Shown: piece after piece, positions 1 to 4,492 of the stretch
How the letters are laid out: the number at the start of each line of letters is the position of its first letter
Numbering within the stretch: position 1 is the stretch's first letter
NCBI GenBank assembly: GCA_023129675.1
Contig: JAGMBM010000041.1
Coordinates: 1 to 7,773, forward strand
Direction: 5' to 3'
Source: Hadesarchaea archaeon
GTDB taxonomy: Archaea; Hadarchaeota; Hadarchaeia; Hadarchaeales; Hadarchaeaceae
Length of the DNA: 7,773 nt
Position numbers and translations under genes: made by a program
Notes under the pieces: model-generated
What the model saw: the letters and a program-made list of their open reading frames with translations, nothing else
Database searches by the model: none
Told to the model about the DNA's origin: nothing

Positions 1-254
1 TCGTGACGGATATCATCGAGGGGCTTGAATGTTTGGACGAAGTTGTCCCAGGCGTTGCTGAGGACTCAACGCTACTTTACGCGCCCGAAGTTAAACTGTA
101 CGCAATGCAAATCCACGTCAACGAAAACATGGAGACAAATGTGCCAAATCTATTCGTCGCCGGAGATGGGGCGGGACTCTCGCGGGGCATCGTCGCTGCT
201 GCCGCAACAGGGCTGCTTGCGGCGAGGGGAATAATCGCCAAAGCCAAAGCTTGA
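1..254 (+). CDS. FAD-dependent dehydrogenase (COG2509-like), C-terminal fragment
   Basis: This is the last 83 codons of a gene that enters from the left edge; the frame is open to base 1, so the GTG at 3 is probably internal. The fragment carries the C-terminal signature of uncharacterised NAD(P)/FAD-dependent dehydrogenases of the COG2509 type. It has [14 protein letters not shown] near residues 22-35, then [17 protein letters not shown] near 42-58, then [18 protein letters not shown]. The VAGDGAG segment is the FAD-contacting glycine and aspartate motif found near the end of this flavoprotein superfamily, and the Ala-rich helix after it is typical. The expected role is a soluble cytoplasmic oxidoreductase; the substrate of the family is not established. 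The gene ends with TGA at 252-254, one base before the stop of the convergent cysteine synthase gene, so the two transcripts must overlap at their 3' ends. The family assignment rests only on the C-terminal domain. Confidence 0.8.
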   Translation, partial: VTDIIEGLECLDEVVPGVAEDSTLLYAPEVKLYAMQIHVNENMETNVPNLFVAGDGAGLSRGIVAAAATGLLAARGIIAKAKA

Positions 255-255
255 A

Positions 256-1332
256 CTACTCGATCACTTCGATCTTGGACAACAATTCACGTTGTCTGGG
301 TGTGAGTTCAATCGTGTGCGGGCGCTCCGGGATGCTAACCTCTTTTATCTCCCCGAAGAGAAGCGTCGAGAAGTAGCGGAACCCATGATCGTTGAGCATC
401 GTTGCTACGCGCTTAAGCTCGGGATGGCGTTTGTGCAATTTCAAGCACGCTTCAACGTTCGCTCCACTCGAGATTCCGAGGAAAAGTCCCTCGTCATGAG
501 CGATGCGCTTCGTCATCCAGATAGCTCTTTCCGAGGAAACCAAAATCACGCCGTCGAGCAACGAGAGGTCAAAGATCGAGGGGATAAACCCATCTCCAAT
601 GCCTTCTATTCGATGCGTCCCCCAACGCTGTTTGGAAACCACCGGGCATTCGGCGGGCTCAACCGCATAGATCTTGATGTTCGGATTTTGCTCCTTCAAG
701 TAACGCCCAACTCCAGTTAACGTGCCGCCCGTGCCCACCGCAGCGACGAACGCGTCAAGCTTGCGCTCGACCTGCTCTCAAATCTCGGGTCCCGTCGTCT
801 CGTAGTGGGCCTGAACGTTCGCCTCGTTGTTGAACTGGTTTACCCAGAAATACTGCTCCGGGTCGAGCGATACAAGCTCCCTTGCCCGCTTCACCGCCAG
901 GTCGACGTCCGACTCGGCCCCGGGAAGAGTCATTATCTTCGCCCTGGACGCGCGGATCGCTTTCATTCGTTCCTCGCTCATCCCCTCAGGCATTAGGGTC
1001 AATACGTGGAAGCCGAGGTGAGCCCCGAGCATCGCAGTCGAGATTCCAGTATTGCCAGTAGTGCTCTCAACCAGCGTCATCCCGGGGCGGAGTTCTCCTT
1101 TTTCCATTGCGTCTTTGATTATTTTCAGCAAGATTCGATCTTTCAGGCTCCCCGAGGGATTCATAAACTCCGCCTTCCCGAAGAGCTCAAGCTCTGACAT
1201 GCCGGCGAGCTCGGTGAGCTTGCGGAGCTTGATGAGCGGCGTAAGGCCGATGAGCTCGGTCACATTTCCCGCGACCTTCTTATAGCGACCCCAGTCCATG
1301 CTATAGACCTTCGTAAAATTTGTGCCCGACAT
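256..1332 (-). pseudogene. Cysteine synthase / cystathionine beta-synthase family PLP enzyme, interrupted by one in-frame TGA
   Basis: This leftward reading frame encodes a complete fold-type II PLP enzyme of the cysteine synthase/CBS family, which makes cysteine (or cystathionine) from an activated serine by beta-replacement. Counting from the ATG at 1332, it has the PLP-lysine motif NPSGSLKDR (Lys64) and the substrate loop STTGNTG (90-96). After the stop, in the same frame, come the phosphate-binding GTGGT (200-204), HRIEGIGDG (240-248) and GISSGAN (286-292). One TGA (codon 185, bases 778-780) splits it into 184 and 173 codons; everything else is undamaged. Normal length for the family is about 300-350 residues, matching the joined frame. 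The likely start is Met12 (ATG at 1299): GAAGGT lies 7 bases upstream and the TATA box at 1337-1344 is at a proper distance, whereas ATG 1332 is almost on the box. It is either a fresh pseudogene, a sequence error, or read through. Exact substrate (O-acetylserine, O-phosphoserine or homocysteine route) cannot be told. Confidence 0.85.
778..780 (-). other. Lone in-frame TGA at the conserved Trp of the cysteine synthase motif
   Basis: On the minus strand the frame reads TTGPEI, TGA, EQVERKLDAF, then VGTGGTLTG. Family members read TTGPEIWEQ here, so TGA sits exactly at the Trp codon and a single G-to-A change from TGG (C-to-T at base 778 on the plus strand) explains it. All other Trp codons checked in this gene are TGG, and neighbouring genes end in TGA (252-254, 2825-2827, 3076-3078, 6077-6079), so general reassignment of TGA to Trp is unlikely. 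I see no ribosome binding site that would restart translation at the next GTG (736-738). Confidence 0.9.
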
Positions 1333-1336
1333 CCCT

Positions 1337-1344
1337 ATTTAAAT
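1337..1344. promoter_or_regulatory. Palindromic TATA box (ATTTAAAT) between divergent genes
   Basis: ATTTAAAT is its own reverse complement and can place TBP for either direction. Rightward, initiation about 25 bases on would fall near 1366, giving a leader of only a few bases before the ATG at 1372. Leftward, initiation would fall near 1315, which supports the ATG at 1299 rather than 1332 as the start of the cysteine synthase gene. This is inferred from spacing only. Confidence 0.5.
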
Positions 1345-1371
1345 CCACAACTAAGGAACTTGGGGACTTGA

Positions 1372-2592
1372 ATGAAAATAATTGCTGGTCTCATCCTCCT
1401 ATGCTTGATTGCAGGTGGTGCTTCAGCTCAGGAATGGCCAACTTTCGGTCACGACGCCCAGCGCACCGGCTACACGGTTTCTCCCGCTCCCGAAAGCGAT
1501 CAGGTCGCATGGACACTCGACGTTGGGGGGGCTGTTTCATCACCGGTGGTCGTGGGCGACAAAGTTTTCGTCGGGTCCGAAGACGGATACCTTCGTGCGA
1601 TCAACGTGGTCAACGGCAGGATGGTCTGGAGATTCAAAGCTGGGGGTGAAGTGGCATCACCCACTTTCGCAGATGGTCGCGTGTACATCGGCTCCAGTGA
1701 CAATTCCATATATTGCTTGAATGCGGCTACAGGTGAAAATCTGTGGAGCTACCAGACGCGCGATGCAATATACTCTTCACCAGCCGTCGTCGGCAACGTC
1801 GTCTACGTGACCTCAACCGACGGCTATGTTTACGCCATCAACACGGAAACTGGGCTGCTATCATGGGAAAGAAATCTTAGCAACCGAATCACCTCCTCAC
1901 CTGCTGTTGCTGATAACATGGTTTTTGTCGGCAGTTGGGGGGGACGCGTGTTCGCGTTGCGTGCGAGCGATGGGGTTGGGGTATGGCAATACCAAGTTGG
2001 GGGGCCGGGAATGTTTGAAAACTCTTCGCCTGCGGTCGTCGGGGAGCGTGTCTACATAGGGTCGAGCGATGGGTACCTTTACGCGCTGGATGCGATCACG
2101 GGCGAGAACCTCTGGAATTTTAAAGCTGGTGACGAGATCGAGTCCTCGCCTGCAGTCGTCGAAGATTGGGTTTACTTCAGCTCGAGCGATGGATACGTCT
2201 ACGCCATCCACACGGAAATTGGGCTGCCTTGGTGGGAAAGAAATATTGGCAACCGAATCACTTCCTCGCCAGCGGTCGCGGATAACAAGGTGTTTATCGC
2301 CTCGCAGGACGGCTATCTCTACGCGCTCCGTACGCTTGACGGGACCCTGATCTGGAAACACCACATAGGAAAAGTTGGGATGGCTTCACCAGCCGTCGCA
2401 TACGGGAAGGTCTTCGTAGGGACGAGTGGGGGCAAGCTCTACTGCTTCGGGAGCTGGGGCACGGTTGCGGGGGGCGATATAGGGGAAGGTGTTATCTACT
2501 TGTTTATTGTAGCTTTGCTTGTGCTCGCGCTCTGGGGGCTGACCCGCCTGAGGCCGCCGAAGCTGAAACGGGTCTTGAGAAGGAGGAAATAG
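1372..2592 (+). CDS. Secreted, membrane-anchored PQQ-like beta-propeller repeat protein
   Basis: The 406-residue product begins with a signal peptide (Lys2, hydrophobic 3-16, likely cleavage after Ala-Ser-Ala at 19). After a short WPTFGHDAQRTGY segment typical of the start of PQQ-like propellers, it has eight repeats of about 40 residues built on the pattern SSPAVV-x-VYIGSSDGYLYALD-x-TGENLW. Near residues 373-391 is one membrane segment, followed by a basic tail (KLKRVLRRRK). The predicted form is an extracytoplasmic eight-blade propeller held by a C-terminal membrane helix with its tail inside. Such proteins act as binding or scaffold modules, for example with sugars or partner proteins; true PQQ binding or dehydrogenase activity is not shown, and no catalytic residues are recognised. 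The ATG at 1372 is chosen because the signal peptide follows at once and the TATA box at 1337-1344 predicts a very short leader. It appears to be a single-gene unit, divergent from the cysteine synthase gene. Confidence 0.88.
   Translation: MKIIAGLILLCLIAGGASAQEWPTFGHDAQRTGYTVSPAPESDQVAWTLDVGGAVSSPVVVGDKVFVGSEDGYLRAINVVNGRMVWRFKAGGEVASPTFADGRVYIGSSDNSIYCLNAATGENLWSYQTRDAIYSSPAVVGNVVYVTSTDGYVYAINTETGLLSWERNLSNRITSSPAVADNMVFVGSWGGRVFALRASDGVGVWQYQVGGPGMFENSSPAVVGERVYIGSSDGYLYALDAITGENLWNFKAGDEIESSPAVVEDWVYFSSSDGYVYAIHTEIGLPWWERNIGNRITSSPAVADNKVFIASQDGYLYALRTLDGTLIWKHHIGKVGMASPAVAYGKVFVGTSGGKLYCFGSWGTVAGGDIGEGVIYLFIVALLVLALWGLTRLRPPKLKRVLRRRK
1831..2289 (+). repeat. Internal three-blade duplication within the propeller gene (369-base offset)
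   Basis: Bases 1831-1920 and 2200-2289 match at about 75 of 90 positions by hand alignment, at an offset of 369 bases (123 codons, three blades). At protein level blades 2-4 resemble blades 5-7: for example ERNLSNRITSSPAVADN against ERNIGNRITSSPAVADN, and AATGENLW against AITGENLW. Remaining differences are mostly substitutions, so the duplication is older than a fresh slip but younger than the blades themselves. Confidence 0.8.
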
Positions 2593-2640
2593 TGGTGGGG
2601 TCGCCTAGCTTGTAATTTTCGTTCGCACTAATGTGCTAAG

Positions 2641-2755
2641 ATTGGGCAAGAATTAGGCGATTATAACATCATTTTAGGGCAAGGATATTGCGGGGTTTAA
2701 TATGGTAAAAATGGCAAGAATTGGGCAAGTAACGCCATTTTAACACCATTTTTAG
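2641..2755. repeat. Imperfect direct repeat in the intergenic gap after the propeller gene
   Basis: Two related units lie 79 bases apart: ATTGGGCAAG at 2641-2650 followed by TAACATCATTTTAG at 2664-2677, and ATTGGGCAAG at 2720-2729 followed by TAACACCATTTTTAG at 2741-2755. Extra GGGCAAGG (about 2677-2684) and TGGCAAGAA (about 2712-2720) copies lie between. The gap 2593-2768 holds no gene that I can support and no clear hairpin terminator. It sits between the convergent ends of the propeller gene and the RAM/84-residue operon. Function unknown: binding sites, a decayed element or a 3' structure are all possible. Confidence 0.55.
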
Positions 2756-2768
2756 TTATCTACACTCA

Positions 2769-2819
2769 TCACATCTTCTTCAAGACCACATGCCCGTGTT
2801 CGCGCTTCCACTGGGCCAT
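2769..2819 (-). CDS. Possible 16-codon microORF at the end of the RAM operon
   Basis: On the minus strand the 84-residue gene ends with TGA directly followed by TAG. Overlapping that stop is GGTGAT, a good match to the archaeal anti-Shine-Dalgarno, and four bases later an ATG (2817-2819) opens the frame MAQWKREHGHVVLKKM, ending in TGA at 2769-2771. The product would be a short basic peptide. The ribosome binding site and tight spacing are the only evidence; an ORF this short can easily arise by chance, and no homologue is recognised. Confidence 0.25.
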   Translation of the reverse strand: MAQWKREHGHVVLKKM

Positions 2820-2824
2820 AACTA

Positions 2825-3079
2825 TCACCTATTCTTCATCCTCGCCCACTTCTGGCGGGTTATGGGTTCCAAACCTAGTTCCCTTGCCTTTCGTTCCGCC
2901 TCTGCCCTTGTACTGAACGGACCCAACGTTGCCCAATAATACGAGTGTGGGGCAAAGCCCAACTTGACCGCTTCCTCGGGAGAAATAAAGTCGCCACCGT
3001 CATACCTGCGGGTTTCGAGCCACCATTGCACGTTCCACCCTCCGCGCTTTGTGCCAGTATGCTTCATGCAAACCTTCAT
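2825..3079 (-). CDS. Hypothetical 84-residue protein with a SPOR-like segment
   Basis: I do not recognise this family. The protein is small and basic with a Trp-rich front half (GGWNVQWWLETRRYDGGDF, 13-31). Next is a short ISPEEAVKLGF helix (32-42), then YYWATLGPFSTRAEAERKA (47-65), which has the cadence of a SPOR domain: aromatic strand, G-x-F, then an Ala-Glu-rich helix. There is no signal peptide or membrane segment, so a cell-wall role as for bacterial SPOR proteins is not implied. The ATG at 3077-3079 overlaps the TGA of the upstream RAM gene as ATGA, and a G-run Shine-Dalgarno (AGGGGGG) lies 5 bases before it, so the pair should be translationally coupled and may work together. It ends in TGATAG. 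The operon context supports a real gene better than sequence similarity does. Confidence 0.65.
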   Translation of the reverse strand: MKVCMKHTGTKRGGWNVQWWLETRRYDGGDFISPEEAVKLGFAPHSYYWATLGPFSTRAEAERKARELGLEPITRQKWARMKNR

Positions 3080-3474
3080 CTAGCCCCCCTAGCCCCAAGC
3101 GTGCTCGCCGAGCCAAAAGACGGTCGAAACCGCGCGTATTTGTCCAACAGCTTAAATAGCTTCTCAACATTCACGAGCCTCGTTATCGGAATCATCTTGC
3201 CGCCAATCTTCACCCTTCTTTTCTGAACCGCATTTTCTCCATATAATTCGGTTACGATCAGCGTGGTGGTGCTCGTGACGCCTGCTATGCTTCGGATATC
3301 ACCGAAAACCACCTTGGTGAACTTCTCGGGGGAGTCGACCTCAACACGGGCGACAATGTCGTAGGGACCGGTCACGCATTCCGCTTTCTTGACACCCTCT
3401 ATACTCTTCACCTTTTGGAAGACTTCAGCGGTCTTACCTGGCTCGGTGGATATCAAGCTATAAGCGCTTACCAT
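3076..3474 (-). CDS. Stand-alone Lrp/AsnC ligand-binding (RAM) domain protein with C-terminal extension
   Basis: Residues 1-77 form a RAM (ACT-like) domain. It opens MVSAYSLISTEPGK, has IEGVKKAECVTGPYDIVARVEV (strand-turn-strand with GPYD at 36-39) in two pieces around 25-46, and closes with SIAGVTSTTTLIVTEL. There is no DNA-binding HTH, as in the archaeal stand-alone RAM proteins, which bind amino acids or similar effectors and can form mixed oligomers with full Lrp regulators. Those are usually about 75-80 residues. Here a basic tail of about 55 residues follows, with KRRVKIGGKMIPITRLVNV, a LFKLLDKYARF helix and a Gly-Ala-Arg end, all unexplained. The gene is leftward, 52 bases after the membrane-protein gene, and couples to the next gene by ATGA. 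I see no strong Shine-Dalgarno before ATG 3472-3474, so it may start a leaderless transcript or be read from the upstream unit. The domain call is firm; ligand and target are unknown. Confidence 0.85.
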   Translation of the reverse strand: MVSAYSLISTEPGKTAEVFQKVKSIEGVKKAECVTGPYDIVARVEVDSPEKFTKVVFGDIRSIAGVTSTTTLIVTELYGENAVQKRRVKIGGKMIPITRLVNVEKLFKLLDKYARFRPSFGSASTLGARGAR

Positions 3475-3526
3475 TCAACAATCCACTATACACTTACATT
3501 TCCCACCGACTTACTGGCCGACTCCT

Positions 3527-4057
3527 TCACGTGCGCCTTCTCACCAGATTATTTATCACATCTTTGACCAAGACCTGATTTTCAGCCACTTTCTTTACAA
3601 TGATAGCACTCATCGCACACATTGCCACAACATACATAATCCATGGACTGGGCAAAAACCGGATTATTCCGAGCGAACCAAGTGACCATAGAGTACCTCC
3701 TGAAACGGCCAAAACAGTGACCGAAATTAGGGCGGGAATTCTCTTCATGTTTAGGGCATACACGGCGATTACAGCCCAGAGACTACCGAATACAAAAGAA
3801 AGGCCAGCCAACGCGAACACACCCGTCAAATTCGCATTTCTGAAATCCTTTCGTTTGCTCTTTAGATATCCTGACAAACGACTATTGACAGCCCCGATGA
3901 CTCCAAACCATATCAAAACGATTGCGGCATTTATTAAACACAAGGCGAAAATCGTTGCAAGTTCCGACAATCCGTGACCAACGGCATAAGCTGTCCCGCC
4001 CACAGAACCGAAGCAAAATGTCGAGAAGAATAAGCCGATCATGACAAATAGGCTCAT
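3527..4057 (-). CDS. Hypothetical five-helix integral membrane protein, partner of the winged-helix gene
   Basis: The 176-residue product has about five hydrophobic segments: near 2-26 (could also serve as a signal anchor), 33-57, 77-101, 108-130 and 137-156. It ends in a charged cytoplasm-type tail (KKVAENQVLVKDVINNLVRRRT). A basic loop (RLSGYLKSKRKDFRN) lies between helices 2 and 3. I recognise no family motif, no catalytic residues and no transporter signature. It starts 6 bases after the stop of the winged-helix regulator gene, with GGGGA just ahead of the ATG at 4055-4057, so the two are almost certainly co-transcribed. Small archaeal regulator plus membrane-protein pairs suggest signal sensing or regulation of the membrane partner, but that is inference. 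The codon usage and GC level resemble the regulator gene rather than the GC-richer genes to the left. Confidence 0.72.
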   Translation of the reverse strand: MSLFVMIGLFFSTFCFGSVGGTAYAVGHGLSELATIFALCLINAAIVLIWFGVIGAVNSRLSGYLKSKRKDFRNANLTGVFALAGLSFVFGSLWAVIAVYALNMKRIPALISVTVLAVSGGTLWSLGSLGIIRFLPSPWIMYVVAMCAMSAIIVKKVAENQVLVKDVINNLVRRRT

Positions 4058-4063
4058 CTTCCC

Positions 4064-4414
4064 CTAACTCCACTTCACACGTTTCTCCAAGTTACGTAAT
4101 CGCCTGAGCGTTTCCTTCCTCACCGACTTAGCCAACTCATTTATCCGAGGTGCAAAGTATCGATAAGCGAGCCTGCCCTTTTTTGTGATTGATACTTTCC
4201 TTCTGACCAGCTCTAACTTGGTAAGGATCTTTAACTGCGCTCTTACGGACCTCTCCGATCTATTGATTCTTGCGGTAATCTCGGATACGGAGAGTTTCTT
4301 CTTAGTTCTTACCAAAGAGTTCAAGATCATCCTGCTCGTAGCACTTATACCCAAAATGTCTGAAATTTGGGCAATCGAGTTGTTGAGCTTCTTCGTCATT
4401 CTCATCACATCCAC
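4064..4414 (-). CDS. Winged-helix (ArsR/MarR-like) transcriptional regulator
   Basis: A small basic DNA-binding protein of 111-116 residues. Residues 24-86 form a winged helix: ATSRMILNSLV (helix 1), LSVSEITARI (helix 2), then recognition helix RSERSVRAQLKILTKLELV (52-70). The wing RRKVSITKKGRLAYRYF follows, and a basic C-terminal helix (KSVRKETLRRLRNLEKRV) may dimerise. The frame can start at GTG 4412-4414, ATG 4403-4405 or ATG 4397-4399; the shared TATA box near 4443-4451 predicts initiation near 4421, which allows all three, and GTGAT before the last ATG gives modest support to it. It heads a leftward unit with the membrane-protein gene and is divergent from the radical SAM gene. The inverted repeat and palindrome in the shared promoter are the obvious candidate operators, so self-regulation and control of the radical SAM gene are plausible. 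No metal-binding cysteines are present; the effector is unknown. Confidence 0.82.
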   Translation of the reverse strand: MDVMRMTKKLNNSIAQISDILGISATSRMILNSLVRTKKKLSVSEITARINRSERSVRAQLKILTKLELVRRKVSITKKGRLAYRYFAPRINELAKSVRKETLRRLRNLEKRVKWS

Positions 4415-4427
4415 ACTTTCTGTATAG

Positions 4428-4461
4428 ATAAGTCAGCATAACTTATAAATACATACGTATG
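4428..4461. promoter_or_regulatory. Shared divergent promoter with inverted repeat and 10-base palindrome
   Basis: A TATA box TTATAAATA (4443-4451), near-symmetric, can serve the radical SAM gene rightward (start near 4475) and the winged-helix gene leftward (start near 4421). An inverted repeat, ATAAGT (4428-4433) and ACTTAT (4441-4446) with a 7-base spacer, overlaps the box. A perfect palindrome CATACGTATG (4452-4461) abuts its other side. A dimeric regulator bound at either site would block TBP, so both are operator candidates for the adjacent winged-helix protein. The symmetry is seen in the sequence; the binding is inferred. Confidence 0.55.
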
Positions 4462-4492
4462 CAAAATAATCTACAACCCAAAAAACCTGAAG

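Noticed and set aside
292..720. Rightward frame of 142 codons
   Set aside because: It lies antisense to the conserved C-terminal half of the cysteine synthase gene and has no recognisable protein pattern.
736..738. GTG as a separate start for the C-terminal half of the cysteine synthase
   Set aside because: No ribosome binding site precedes it, and the 13 codons between the TGA and this GTG are normal family sequence, so the two halves are one interrupted gene.
778..780. TGA as a selenocysteine codon
   Set aside because: The family has Trp, not Cys or Sec, at this position, and no suitable recoding hairpin was evident.
1897..2364. Leftward frame of 155 codons
   Set aside because: It is antisense to the propeller repeats; its length comes from the GC-rich repeated codons of the real gene.
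2593..2768. tRNA or CRISPR array in the repeat-bearing gap
   Set aside because: No cloverleaf with a TTCGA-type T-loop was found, and the repeats are imperfect, only two main copies, and not separated by regular unique spacers.
3600..3977. Rightward frame of 125 codons
   Set aside because: It is the opposite strand of the five-helix membrane protein, which has clear helices and an operon partner.
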